Shown here: in pieces, positions 46,132 through 57,238 of the stretch
How positions within the stretch are numbered: position 1 is the stretch's first letter
How the letters are laid out: each line of letters begins with the position of its first letter
Assembly: GCA_036936605.1 (NCBI GenBank)
Contig: JAUPFV010000005.1
Coordinates: 158,225,195 to 158,289,194 of the forward strand
Length of the DNA stretch: 64,000 nucleotides
DNA from: Limnanthes douglasii subsp. nivea
Taxonomy: Eukaryota > Streptophyta > Magnoliopsida > Brassicales > Limnanthaceae
Reading direction: 5' to 3'
Translations under genes and position numbers: made by a program
Notes under the pieces: generated by a model
What the model saw: the letters and a program-made list of their open reading frames with translations, nothing else
The model's database searches: none
What the model was told of the DNA's origin: nothing

Positions 46132-46582
46132 TGGTGTGGTTTATTGTTGTCTAAGGGTAAGTTTGTAATTTCTGTTTAGAGGTTGTGGAGTTTTGTGAGT
46201 ATGTAATGTTTGGGTAGAATGTAGAGGGAGAATTAAGCTGCTTGGTTGTATTTAATTTTCATTCCCCCATTTAACGTTGGTGGTTGGGTATTTATACCCT
46301 TATATTTGGGCCACATGAGCTTTCGGGTCGTGTTTAATGGATTCGGGTCGAGTTTAAGGACCCATTAGTTCTAAGTAAGTGAACAGGCAGCTCAGTCAAA
46401 AAGTGATTAGGTTTTAAGTACTTTAGTTCTGTTCGGTCAGTTCAATGGATGATGGTGTCCGAATTGACCCTGTCCGGTAAGGTGGACATTGTCCGAATTG
46501 ACCCTGTCTGGTAAGGTGGACATTGTCCGAATTGACCCTGTCCGGTTCCCATAAAATACGGTGACAGAATCCGGACTCATCA
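46132..46582 (-). repeat. Element E 3' LTR
   Basis: It runs from TGGTGTGG to ACTCATCA, 451 bp. The minus-strand TATA box is at 46289-46296. The U3 part contains two and a half tandem copies of a unit of about 34 bp (GTCCGAATTGACCCTGTCCG followed by GTAAGGTGGACATT) at about 46457-46552. Confidence 0.95.
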
Positions 46583-46676
46583 GTTACATCCTGACAAGTC
46601 CTTCGAACTGTGTTATAGCTTTATCCGGACTGAAAAAAGTTCTTGAAACTAAACGGTTTCTTGACAGAGTTCGTGG

Positions 46677-46860
46677 GACACGTGTCTCTCTCTGGTTCGT
46701 TATTTCACCCGTTTTTTCACCTAGAATTTTTCTCCTACCTTTTCCAAAAAGCAACCTCTTCATTTAATGAAAATTACATCAGCGTCGTTCCCTAATCATT
46801 GCAAATCCTTTCGAATTCTCCTAGGTATCGAAGCATATTTTTGTGTGTTTACTATAAATT
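46677..46860 (+). promoter_or_regulatory. Putative promoter of E aORF: G-box, decayed bZIP site, TATA box
   Basis: GACACGTGTC (palindromic G-box) is at 46677-46686. TTACATCA at 46775-46782 corresponds to TGACGTCA in El1, the differences fitting CpG decay plus one change. ACTATAAATT is at 46851-46860, about 101 bp before the ATG. Order and spacing match El1 2400-2219. AATCATTGC and TTCGAATTCTCCTAGG between them are also shared with El1 (as TTCGGATTCTCCTAGG). Confidence 0.7.
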
Positions 46861-46960
46861 AAGCATTTATTTACTGTTTTATCATCATCTTCACACTTAC
46901 TTTGCTAAATCTCAGAGCTTTCTCTCTCAAACACAAATTCTTCTTTTTGGTTGTGAGTTT

Positions 46961-49925
46961 ATGTTCACAACTAGGAACGCTTTAATCAAAGGCGGGTGGC
47001 TTAACCTATCAGAGTTAGAAAGGGCTCAGAAAGTCGAAAGAGAAAGGCGCATTGCTGCATGCCTTCGTACTTCCTCTGTCGACAAACCAGAAATTCCAAG
47101 CCCAGAGCCTGACCAAGGCTCTTCTTCAACCAGGAGTGTTAAACCGAGGAGGTTGTTTCAAACCAATCTTTCGCCAATTGTTTCAGGCTCGTCGGTTCAG
47201 GAATCGGAGCCCATTGTTGAACCAGGACAAGCAGTTACCAGTTTCAAGAAGCCTTCCCCATTTATCGCCATAGGATCAGATGCAGATGTCTCTCCCAATT
47301 AACTAGTTGATCGGAGAAGAGGTCGCCTGGTAAAAGGGTAGGCTTCAAAAGGCACACCTTCAAAATCTGGGGCCAAAGACAGCAACACGGGGTCAGAGGC
47401 ACCCATAAAAGTTCCTAAGGACAAGCTGTCCGGACCGGAGGCCTCTAGCCCAAGCCTCCGAAGAGAAACCACCACACCTGAGCCCCAACCGGAGGCCAGA
47501 GTTCAGGAAAGCATTGAAGCCCAACAGTCTGGAGGCCAGACTGAACCAAATCCTAACTCCCCTCACCTAAAAACAACCGAAAACCCCTCCTTGGTAATGG
47601 AGGAAGTAATTGAGGATTCCATCGAAGAGGCTCCATTCGAGTCCGAAGTCTCTAGACAAAAAAGTGACGCTGGTGCTGCCAAGAAAGATAAAGGCAAAGA
47701 AAAGCTATGCCTAAGGCATCCGAATCTGCCAGAGATCCTTAAGGGAAAAGTTGGACCTTGTTTCCACAAGGTCAATGTTAAGTATTTACTTGCTTTGCAA
47801 AAAATTAATTATGTCTTCATCCACACAGCCGAACTGGGTCCGATGCGAACGAAGTGGGGGATTCCGGAGAATGTAAAAATAAGAATCCCAATAGACCCTG
47901 AAACACCGATAGACTGCAAGCTTAGTGAAGTGGTCATCTTTACTGAACTTTTTAACTGGGGACTAAGGTTTCCCTTAGATCCGGAGATAGTCAAATATTT
48001 CCACCTCATCAAGCTCTGCCCAAGTCAACTGAGCCCTAATGCCTGGTACACTCTCATGGCCTGTATCATGGCTTCCAGGCTCTCCGGAATTCCTCTTCCA
48101 ATGGAGGAATTCGCAGCTGTGGCCAGCCTCTGCAGAAATCCCCATATTCCCTTCTATCACTTCAACATGGGTGATAACTACAAAGCAGTAGATGACCTGC
48201 TCGAGTCGGAGAGAAATTGGAGGACTCAATTCTTGTTCGTGAGTGGCGCTTGGGAAAATGGGAAGAAGATCAAAGCCAGAGTCAACCCGAGTCTTCTTAC
48301 TAGCAGGTGGCGAAGTGATAGTAAGAATCATACCTTACATTCTCATTTTTATTTTTATCAAATTTGTTTAATTGATTTGCCTTGTCTTTTTTTATTTCTT
48401 GACAGTGTTGCCCAAAGATTTCAGTGATTACTTAAAGGCCGGGAAGATTACTTGCACCAAGATAAACACTTGGGCTGCTGAAAAGTGGGATAATCGCTTC
48501 CACAACGCCTTTACTGGAGGCAATCTTGCAAGGTCTTACCTCTGGAACACTACTGACCGAAAGGACTTAACTTGGGAGAAACTTACCACTCTACCCCCTC
48601 CGGATGTAGTCCTTAAAAGAACACACGCACCGGACGGGTCACTGTACTTGCCTGGTCGAGCCAAGGCCCCAAGTAAGATGAAAGGCAAAAAAGGGAAGGG
48701 CAAGAAGAATGTGGTCGAAGTTAATCCCACTGAAGCGGAGGAAACTGCTCCAACAAACCAAGAGGGGCCAGTTTCAAGTCAGATTGATGCTGCTCTTCTA
48801 GAAGTTGTGGAGCACGAGAGCACTAGGGAAGAGGCAGGATCTCCAAAGCCTCCAAGGGTTCCTTAGAGAGACAAGAAACGGGGAGCAGAAAGTAAGGAGA
48901 GGAAGGCCAAGAAGAAAAAGACCTCCAGGGGTGATGAACTTTCTCTCTGGCCTCCGGAGCCCCTCCCTCCTGTTGACCCTACTGATCCAACAAGAGCAGA
49001 AGAGATCCCCGACGACTTTCAAACTGATGAGGTTGGAGGAGGAGACATCAGTATCAATGGTGTCGACGTTACATGGCTTGAGGGACTCGGTGACTATTTT
49101 GAAAACCTCCCCAGAGATGACTTTGCTGGGCCCTACCTCCTTCCGAGCACTTCGAACACCGTTACCTTCAATGGTAAAACTTTCACCGTTTCAAGTGAAA
49201 GAGATGTTATAACTCACTCTATACTGAGCAATATTCAGCCAGTGTTGGTTCTGGAGTAACAGGTGTGAGGTCAGTCAGCAATCATTACTGCCCTTAACTC
49301 TGACAAGGAGACACTGTCCAATGACCTCCTCACTGCCACCCAAAATGCTGATGTTTTGAAGAGAGAAAATGAGGAGTTAAAGAAGAATCAGGAGGGTTGG
49401 GCCACAAAGGTAGCTACCCTAGAAGATACTATCAAAGATCTCCGGGTGAAGCAGTCCGGGTTGGAGAAGGATCCCTCCTCTTCGAAAGAGGAGATAAAGG
49501 CCAAGAACCAAGTCATTCATACTTTGACCAATGACAAGATCGCACTCGAGGACTCGGTGTCCAAAGCTGCAAAGGAAAAAGCTGATCTGCTAAGGGAGCA
49601 AGAGGCAAAAATCCAAGCCAAGATTGATGCTTATGCCAACAATGTGATAGACACTCAGGAGGAAATGTATGCCAAGGTGAAGTCGGACATGGTTCTACTC
49701 TTTCATGAGAAGTTTCCGAAGAGGAATCCGGGGGACTTATGGACTTTTGTAGAGTATCCAGACCTTCCCTTCCATACAATGGCTGAGGGTGGCAGGTTTG
49801 ATTTCTCCAGTGCATCCTCATCCGATGAAGAAGAGAACACCTGGGAGAGTCCAGGTAAGGAGAATGATGACCTCAAGAAGAAGAAAACGAGTGAGGCTGA
49901 GCCGTCTTCAAAAGCTCAGTCTTAA
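46961..49925 (+). pseudogene. Element E antisense ORF (aORF), two exons, nonsense-mutated
   Basis: ATG at 46961, exon 1 to 48320, intron 48321-48405, exon 2 to TAA at 49923-49925; about 959 codons if uninterrupted. The N-terminal part is Ser/Pro-rich with LIKGGWLNLSELERAQKVER. The central domain (GIPENVKIRIPID, FNWGLRFPLDPEIVKYF, LCPSQLSPNAWYTLM) matches the putative gypsy-type transposon family. Exon 2 starts LPKDFSDYLKAG, has a Lys-rich basic patch (KMKGKKGKGKKN), a coiled coil (about 49356-49650) and an acidic/Ser-rich tail. Stops at 47300, 47339, 48864, 49257 and shortly after break it, but I see no frameshift. Product function unknown; DNA- or chromatin-binding is a guess from the basic patch. 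Confidence 0.88.
48321..48405 (+). other. Intron in E aORF
   Basis: 85 bp, GTAAGAATC at the 5' end, a long T-rich tract, and TTCTTGACAG at the 3' end. Removing it joins GAT-A to TG-TTG and restores the frame (S-D-M-L-P-K). Same codon position as the El1 intron. Confidence 0.88.
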
Positions 49926-49963
49926 AATATTAATTATATTTTACCTTTTGTTTTGATTGAACT

Positions 49964-50072
49964 AAAGTCCTTGGAAGGCCAAGGCATTTTTGTAACTGTG
50001 TCCGATGTTTGACCGGACATATCTTTTTGCTTTGATTGACAATTTAAAGTCCTTGGATGGCCAAGGCACTTC
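49964..50072. repeat. Hairpin repeats in the convergent spacer of E
   Basis: Two units about 82 bp apart contain AAAGTCCTTGGAAGGCCAAG (49964 and 50046, the second with one change). CCTTGG-AAGG-CCAAGG is a perfect 6-bp stem with a 4-base loop. They lie just past the aORF stop and downstream of pol on the other strand. El8 has the same pair at 63701-63724 and 63785-63808. Confidence 0.75.
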
Positions 50073-50340
50073 GATCGTTTTAACGAGTATGTTTATTTTG
50101 CACAATTCTTGCATTCTTTCATAGTTTCTCAATTTCGGTGGCTAATGTTTAAACAGCCCTTAGTTATTTCATAAACATCTTAAAGTGAGAGTGTTTAAAT
50201 TCTCCGATGACAAATGTTTAAGTAGTCATCACATCTTTAATTCAATCCGGCCGGTGTTTAAACAAAAATTTGACAAGAAACAAAATAAGAACACTCCAAA
50301 TTTTAAGAAGGCATCAAATTTTATAAAAGAGCCCGGAGAC

Positions 50341-50393
50341 CTCATTAAAACCTCCCCGTGCCACCAGGGTAGGAAGAGTATGCCCCCAAATAT
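50341..50393 (-). other. Conserved post-pol block, E
   Basis: On the minus strand it reads TTTGGGGGCATACTCTTCC, then TACCCTGGTGGCACGGGG and AGGTTTTAATGAG. Nearly the same as 63386-63440 in El8 and 9349-9408 in El2. Confidence 0.6.
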
Positions 50394-50432
50394 TTACATG
50401 GATTTTTAAACAAGTAAATATTTACATAGTTT

Positions 50433-53400
50433 CTACTCCAAGTACATCCAGAGGTGCTCAATATTCCAAGGGTGATTCAAAACCCTTCCATCCTTGTCTT
50501 CTAGCCAGTATGTCCCAGGTTTAAGCCTTTCAATGACCATATAGGGTCCTTCCCAAGTTGGGGCTAGTTTGCCGAGCAGCTTCTCTTTAGTGTGTAAGAA
50601 GACTTTCCTCAACACCTTATCCATCGGCTGAAAATCTCTTCTTTTAACTCTGGAAGAAAACCTGCTTCTCATCAAACCCTGATAGTCTGCAGCTCTAAGG
50701 TGAGCCTTAACTCTTCTTTCTTCTATTAAGTCAAGCTGACCTCTGATTGCCACTTCGTTAGCATGTTCGGAGAAATTATGAACTCGAAAAGAAGGGAGAG
50801 TTGCTTCTATAGGAGCTATGGCATCCATCCCATAGACTAAGGCAAAACGTGACTCTTGCGTTGCTGCCCCCGGTGTAGTCCGGTAGGCCCACAAAACCTC
50901 TTGTAAATAACTAGGCCATTTTCCAGCAGCCCCTTCTAAATTTTTCTTCAAACCGGACAGTATAGTTCTGTTAGCCACTTCAACCTGACCATTTGCTTGT
51001 GGGTGGAAAGGTGAAGAGAAACAATGTTGTATACCCCTAAAGGCACAGAAACTCTCCATTTCCTTGTTGTCGAACTATGGCCCATTGTCTGTTGTTATCT
51101 TCTGTGGAATGCCAAATCTGCAACAGATATTGGATAAAATGAATTTTATGACAACTTTTGATATTGTACCTGCCAGTGGGGCTGCTTCGATCCACTTCGA
51201 AAAATAATCAATAGCAACAATTATTGTCATGCGTCCTCCGGATGCCATAGGTAGAGGTCCCACCAAATCCAACCCCCATCGAGCAAAAGGTATAGGTTCA
51301 GAAATTGACTCTAAAGGGATGGTTGGGATATGAATTTCATTGCTATATCTCTGGCATGCGTCACACCTCCTCACCAGCTCCTTAACATCTTGCATTATAG
51401 AGGGCCAATAATAACCAGCCAATAAAACTCTCCTTGTTAGAGCCTTGAATCCACAGTGAGCTGATCCCTCACCATCATGTAATTCGGAGAGGAACATTTG
51501 AGATTCATCAATCCCCAAACATCGTAAGAGGGGTTTACTGTAATACTTCTTATAAAGAACATCTCTTAGTATGACAAAACCACGAGCCTTGTACTTTACT
51601 TTTCTTGCTATTGACTTATCCGGAGGCAAGATGCCATCGGAGAGATATTGAAGGAGAGGAAACCTCCAATATTGGGGCTGTCCCATCTGTATATCGAAGC
51701 TTTCTTCCTCCTTACCCATATTGAGTTGAATGGAAGGGCACTCCAGCACATGGATCCAAGGGTATGATTCAGTATAGGCTATGGTTGCCAAGGAGTCTGC
51801 TAGTTTATTTTCTGTTCGGGGTATGTGCTCATAAACGATGATCTTGAACTTAAGTGCCTTATTTTTAAAAAAAAGTAAGTACTTTACCAATTGCTCCTTT
51901 TTGGCTTCAGATTGACCTTGCGCATGATGGATAAGAAGCTGTGAATCACTCATCAACTTGACCCTTTTGGCTCCACAAATAAGAGCTAACTTTAAACCGG
52001 CCATATCAGCTTCATATTCAGAATCATTGTTAGAAGCCCTAAAAGCAAAACATATAGCTTGGTACATTTTGTCACCATACGGAGAGGTCAAGCATACCCA
52101 TGCACCACATCCCATAGTACTTGATCCACCATCCGTCCGGACGACCCAGACCTTTTTATATTTCATCTCATTTGTGTGCTCTGTATCCCTATCTGAGTGG
52201 AATTCAACTAAGAAATCAGCCACATCTTGGGCTTTGATTGCTGTTCGAGGAGCAAAACCAATATCGAAGTCCCCTAGTTCCACTGACCACTTAGTCATTC
52301 TACTCGAAATATCTGCTTTTTGTAGAACGTTTTTCAGGGGATTGGATGTCCGGACAATAATAGGATGAGCCTGAAAATAAGGCCTCATCTTCCTAGAAGC
52401 AATTACCAGGGCTAGTGCTAACTTTTCAAGCTTTAGATAGCGTTTTTCTGCAGCTATCAAGCTCTTGCTGATGTAATACACTGGACGGGGATAACTACCC
52501 ACCTCTCTCACCAACACAGCACTTATGGCACAACTGGAAACTGCCAAGTATATGAAAACAGTCTCTCCGTCAACAGGTTTATATAAAGTCTTGGGGGAGG
52601 ACAAATGTTTTTTAATTTCATTAAAAGCCTCATCAAATTGCGAAGTCCAGTCGAATCCCTTTGCACCTTTTAAAGTTTGAAAGAACGGGGCACACCTGTC
52701 CGAAGACCTTGAAATGAACCGATTTAACGCAGCCAACCTCCCAGTCATCTGTTGTACTTCCTTAATATTTTGAGGAGGCTCCATTTGAAATAAAACATTA
52801 AGCTGGTCCGGATCAAGCTGTATCCCTTGCTCACTTATTATGTACCCTAGGAATTTTCCGGACTGTACTCCGAACACACACTTTTCTGGATTTAGTTTCA
52901 AATTCACTTTTACTAAGTTGGTAAAAGTTTCTTGGAGGTCTGCCAAGTGTAGCTCTTCTTCTACACTTTTAACCATCATGTCATCGATGTATACTTCCAT
53001 ATTTCTTCCAATTTGATCAGCAAAAGCTTTGTTTACTAACCTCTGATAGGTAGCCCCAACATTTTAAAACCCAAATGGCATCACCTTGTAACAATGACGG
53101 CCCCTATCAGTGAAAAACGTAGTATGCTCCTGATCCTCCGGATCTACTTGAATCTGGTTATACCCGGAGAAGGCATCCATGAAAGATAGTAGCTTATTCC
53201 CAGATGTAGAATCCACCAGCTGGTCAATCTGGGGGACAGGGTATAAATCCTTTGGGCAAGCCCTGTTGAGATCTGTAAAATCAATACACATACGCCACTT
53301 ACCATTTTTCTTTTTCACCAAGACCGGATTGGCTGTCCATAAAGGATACTGAGACTCCTTTATGTACCCCATTTTGGTAAGTCTGTCGACTTCTTGAACT

Positions 53401-53719
53401 ATGACATCAGCCTTTTCCTTAGAAAAAGCTCTTCTTTTTTGTACCATAGACGCTATGTCTCTTCAGATGGACAAGTGGTGTGATATAATATCTGCTGGTA
53501 CCCCGGTAACATCAGCATTGCACCAAGCAAAAACATGCTGATGGTCTTTTAGGAATTTCAACATTTTACCCTTCAGTTCGGATGCCATTTTAGACCATAT
53601 CTTAACATTTTTCCCTCTTCCAAAGAATGTGTTTCAACTTCTTCAACCGGTATTAAAACTCCAGGGGTCTCTCTGGGGTCATCAATTTCACCCTCATCCC
53701 CATAAAGCCCCTCAAACTG
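50433..53719 (-). pseudogene. Element E RT-RNase H-aRNH-integrase
   Basis: After the TAG come EIDDPRETPGVLIP and HQHVFAWCNADVTGVP. RT has ESQYPLWTANPVLVKKKNGK and FMDAFSGYNQIQ (53064-53447), then MEVYIDDMMVKS at 53000. The 641-codon open stretch 51075-53000 covers RT thumb, RNase H (PVYYISKSLIAAEKRYLKLE), aRNH (VRTDGGSSTMGCGAW, SNNDSEYEADMAGL, SDSQLLIHHAQGQS) and the integrase HHCC (ELHDGEGSAHCG, CDACQRY) and DDE motifs. Lesions: 1-bp deletion near 53617, TGA at 53463, TAA at 53064, TAG at 51075 in DNGPQFD. The integrase tail at 50433-51059 has HPQANGQVEVANR and ends HLWMYLE. The aRNH marks it as Tat lineage. Confidence 0.92.
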
Positions 53720-53722
53720 CTA
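53720..53722 (-). promoter_or_regulatory. Conserved in-frame stop at protease/RT boundary, E
   Basis: On the minus strand: GAA-TAG-CAG-TTT-GAG-GGG. Codons on both sides stay in one frame (ECYATALAPRTLGAVCINEE, then QFEGLYGDEGEIDDP). Confidence 0.65.
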
Positions 53723-56070
53723 TTCTTCATTGATACAAACTGCTCCCAACGTCCGAGGAGCCAGTGCTGTTGCATAACATTCTCTTGCAATCTTTTGGCT
53801 GCTCCGAACAACTCCCATTTGTCCTTGCACAGCATATTTCAAACATTGGTGGACTGTGGAGGCCACTACATGCATCCTAGAGAGCCAAGACCTCCCTAGA
53901 ATAGCATTACAACAAGTGGGACAATCCACTATGACAAACAGTATTCTAACCATCTTCTTAAAAGGGCCCTTGCCCAACAAAACTTCCTCTTCGAACTCCC
54001 GATCACATCTGCTGAGCTTCCAGTGAAACCCACAATTGACCTGTTCGAACGCTGAATTACCGCAGGATTTTTCATCTTTTTGTAGGAAGTTAAAAAGAGG
54101 ATATTGGTTGAACTCCCAGTATCCATCAAAATTCGTCTTACGTCATTGCCCCCAATGGATGCTCTTATGACAACAACATCTTCATGAGGACCTGCTATAT
54201 CCCTCAAGTCATCCTCATCGAAAACAATGAAGGGAAATGGAATCTGGGATTGATAGGAAGTCATGCCTCCCTCCAGTTGGGTAGCTAATATATGAACGTG
54301 CCTCTTCCTTGAAGAAACAGTGGGTGCTGTCATGGTATCCCCTCCGAAAATTGTGAGTGACTCAAAAAAGTTAATAATCCCGGACACTGTTTTACAACGT
54401 TCCTCAATGGCACCTACTCTGTTTCGAGTTGGATCAGGGTCCAAATATTCTGACTCTACATCGAACCTCTCGACTATCACCATAGCTCCCTCCGGAGCCG
54501 ATGTGCCTACATTGTTTGGACCAGGCTGATGAGCATTATCAGGCCTATCTCCTCCTCTTCTTTTAACATACGCTCCCAACTTTCCTCTTTCAATCAAATT
54601 CTGGACTTCTTGCTTTAAAGCAATGCAATCGTCAGTGGTATGGCCAGTATCATTATGGTACTGACAGAAGGAATTGTTACGATGCTCCCTAGGAGATTGT
54701 AGTGCAGCCGGCCTTCTATAGTGCACTTCTTTCTTTGTTTTGTCATAAATGGTGGCTACACTTTCTTTTAACTCAGCAAACCACTCCGGTTGAACCCAAG
54801 GCCCTCTCTTATTTCTAGATTGCTGACTCTGGGCTGGCGCAGCTGGCTGAGACTGAGCTTTTGCTCTGTTATGACCCTGCCCGGCCTCCATTGTCTTGTT
54901 TCTGGACTGATTTTGGTTGCGGTTTGGTGCAACCGGGGCAGACCTCACCTGCCTGTGCACCCTAGTTTTCTTTGTTTCATCCGCGTTAATTTGCTTTCCG
55001 ACTTGATTCAGTAAACCTCCCCATGTCATGGCTTTTTTTCTGGTCACTGAATCAGCCAAATTTCCAGGGTTTAAGCCCTGCCTCAGAGAAGCTATTGCTA
55101 CTTGCTCGAAGCAATCATCCAACCCATTTTTGGTATTTACAAAGCGACTTATATATTCCTTCAGAGATTCATTCGGTTCTTGGGCACAATGGATAATTGT
55201 ATCTCCATTGCCCTTCACCTCTTTACTTCCAACAAACTGCCTCTGGAAGGCCACCCAAAAGGTATCAAAATTTCTGATGCACCCCTGTGGTAGACTGTTA
55301 TACCACTTCAAGGCACTCCCCGTAAAAGATTGGGAGAATGCTCTACAAAGCAACTTATCGTCGTCATCGAAATTCATCATGAAATTTTTGAATTGTTCCA
55401 AATGATTGTCCGGGTCTTTAGTGTCATCGTATTTTTCCATCTTCGTGCTATCGAACCTCTTAGGGAGGTTCCCGGACAGGATCTTGGAAGACAATGGAGA
55501 TTGTCTCCAATTCCGGCCACGACTGAAAACGGTATCTTCGTTAGGAGTTGCAAAGATACCTGGCTCATCATGGAAGGCAAAAAAATCCACCGGCATCTGG
55601 TCTATGTGTCTCCGGCTATGAGATGATCCTTTGCCTATATGCCTCTTTAACTTTCCATGCCTATCCCTTTTTCTTGAATACTTCTTAACCAACTTTTGTT
55701 TCTTTTTTGATCGACCCTCATCGCTGCTAGAGGACAATGATTCTTCAATTCCATCTTCGTCCGAGGAGCTACTAGAAGATTCTGAGTCTCAATCAGAGCT
55801 CTCCACTGGCTTGGACCGGTGAGAATTTTTGGAGCTAGCATGAGTCTTCTTCGTACTCACATGGGTCTTCGAAGGCTCATGCTCTCTAGGGTTGTCAGTA
55901 TGATGTGCAACTGATGCCTTTGACTTCTCTTTTATGCCCATATTTGCCTTCTCTGCCCTCAGAGCTTCTATTTTGCCCTTTAATCTATCACGCTCCTCGA
56001 TGGTATATTCATCATTTTCCCCCACCACTTCAAGCAAAGCTGGTGGTACCTCCGGTACGTCCGGATTCAT
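53723..56070 (-). pseudogene. Element E gag-protease
   Basis: Start MNPDVPEVPPALLEVVGEND at 56070. A TGA at 55791-55789 replaces a Ser codon of the Ser-rich segment. The next 602 codons (55737-53929) are open: capsid-like core (NHLEQFKNFMMNFDDDDKL, CRAFSQSFTGSALKWYNSL, WVAFQRQFVGSKE), a basic Gln/Ala/Pro-rich linker, WVQPEWFAELKESVATI, the zinc-knuckle variant CQYHNDTGHTTDDC (CX2HX4HX4C), and the protease DTGSSTNILF with GFTGSSADVIG. A 1-bp deletion near 53998 shifts the frame just before the protease C-terminus, which resumes as KKMVRILFVIVDCPTCCNAI to the TAG. Best gag of the window. Confidence 0.92.
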
Positions 56071-56143
56071 TCGGACTGAATTTTCAGATGGTTTTGAATG
56101 CTAGATTCAGGCACCGTCGTATCTCCCACTGTGATTGCCAATT

Positions 56144-56584
56144 TGGTGTGGTTTATTTTTGTCTGAGGGTAAGTTTGTAATTTCTGTTTAAAGTTTTGTG
56201 AGTATTTAATGTTTGGGTAGAATGTAGAGGGAGAATTAAGCTTCCTGGTTGTATTTAATTTTCATTCCCCCATTTAACGTTGGTGGTTGGGTATTTATAC
56301 CCTTATATTTGGGCCACATGGGCTTTCGGGTCGTGTTTAATGGATTCGGGTTGAGTTTAAGGACCCATTAGTTCTAAGTAAGTGAACAGGCAGCTCAGTC
56401 AAAAAGTGATTAGGTTTTAAGTACTTTAGTTATGTTCGGTCAGTTCAATGGATGATGGTGTCCGAACTGACCTGTCCGGTAAGGTGGACATTGTCCGAAT
56501 TAACCATGTCTGGTAAGGTGGACATTGTCCGAATTGACCTTGTCCGGTTCCCATAAAATGCGGTGACAGAATCCGGACTCATCA
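56144..56584 (-). repeat. Element E 5' LTR and PBS
   Basis: 441 bp, TGGTGTGG to ACTCATCA. Minus-strand TATA box at 56292-56299. The PBS on the minus strand (56140-56121) reads TGGCAATCACAGTGGGAG, which is the El8 PBS after two probable C-to-T/G-to-A changes. The same 34-bp internal repeats as the 3' LTR are present. Confidence 0.95.
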
Positions 56585-56633
56585 TATATGATAAGGGATT
56601 AATTCGTCGAGACTAATAAAAAGGAGTCAATTG

Positions 56634-57052
56634 TGATGTGGTTTATTTTTGTTTGAGGGTATATTTGTAACTTTTTTCTAGAGTTTTATGGAATTTTGTG
56701 AGTATTTAATGTTTGGGTAGAATGTAGAGGGAGAATTGAGCTGCCTGGTTGTATTTAATTTTCATTACCCCATTTAATGTTGGTGGTTGGGTATTTATAC
56801 CCTTATATTTGGGCCAGATGGGCTTTCGGGTCGTGTTTAATGGATTCGGGTCGAGTTGAAAGACCCATTAGTTCTAAGTAAGTAAATAGGCAGCTTAGTC
56901 AAAAAGTGATTAGGTTTTAAGTACTTTAGTTCTGTTCGGATAGTTTAGTGGATGATAGTTGTCTGAACTGCCCATGTCCGGTGAGGTGGACATTGTCCGA
57001 ATTGACCCTGTCCGGTTCCCATTAAGTGTGGTGACAGAATCCAGACTCATCA
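56634..57052 (-). mobile_element. Solo LTR of the E family
   Basis: 419 bp, from TGATGTGG to GACTCATCA, flanked by perfect AATTG duplications (56629-56633 and 57053-57057). TATA box (minus) at 56792-56799. It carries fewer copies of the 34-bp internal repeat than the E LTRs. It formed by recombination between the two LTRs of a full element. Confidence 0.93.
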
Positions 57053-57057
57053 AATTG

Positions 57058-57238
57058 TAAATAGAAGGAGATTAATATGACTGTTATAGTATTTATTATT
57101 TATTAGAGGGTGATTTGTAAAAAAAGTATTTTATAAAGGACCAAAGGAGAAATAAAACAAGACCACCAAGGACATAAAGGGGTCCACCCTTCCCCACTAT
57201 AAAAGGAGACCCATTATTCTTGGTAGGTGGGACAATTG
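57058..57238. other. Remnant between solo LTR and El8
   Basis: 181 bp containing CCCCACTATAAAAGGAGACC near 57194, a TATA-like sequence in a GC-richer setting, then GGGACAATTG next to the El8 LTR. With 56590-56628 and 46021-46131 it may be one old LTR or promoter region hit three times. Family not recognised. Confidence 0.4.

Larger units (their letters stand above)
46132..56584 (-). mobile_element. Element E: complete Tat-lineage LTR retrotransposon
   Basis: About 10.45 kb, with both LTRs and a perfect 5-bp target duplication TATAT (46127-46131 and 56585-56589). Minus-strand order: 5' LTR, PBS, gag-protease, in-frame TAG, RT-RNase H-aRNH-integrase, post-pol block, hairpin repeats, aORF (plus strand), 3' LTR. 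The LTRs differ by about 14 substitutions plus two indels over about 440 bp by eye, so insertion is fairly recent, roughly a million years by usual plant rates. Gag-pol is broken at several points. Confidence 0.95.

Noticed and set aside
48372..48866. Separate 164-residue gene
   Set aside because: Its first residues are intron sequence; the rest is exon 2 of the E aORF.
54320..55822. Plus-strand ORFs opposite E gag
   Set aside because: They are antisense shadows of conserved gag codons on the minus strand and have no conserved start or motif.
57180..57215. TATA-like CTATAAAAGGAGACC as a host promoter
   Set aside because: No gene follows; an LTR begins about 40 bp downstream. It may be a relic of an older LTR.
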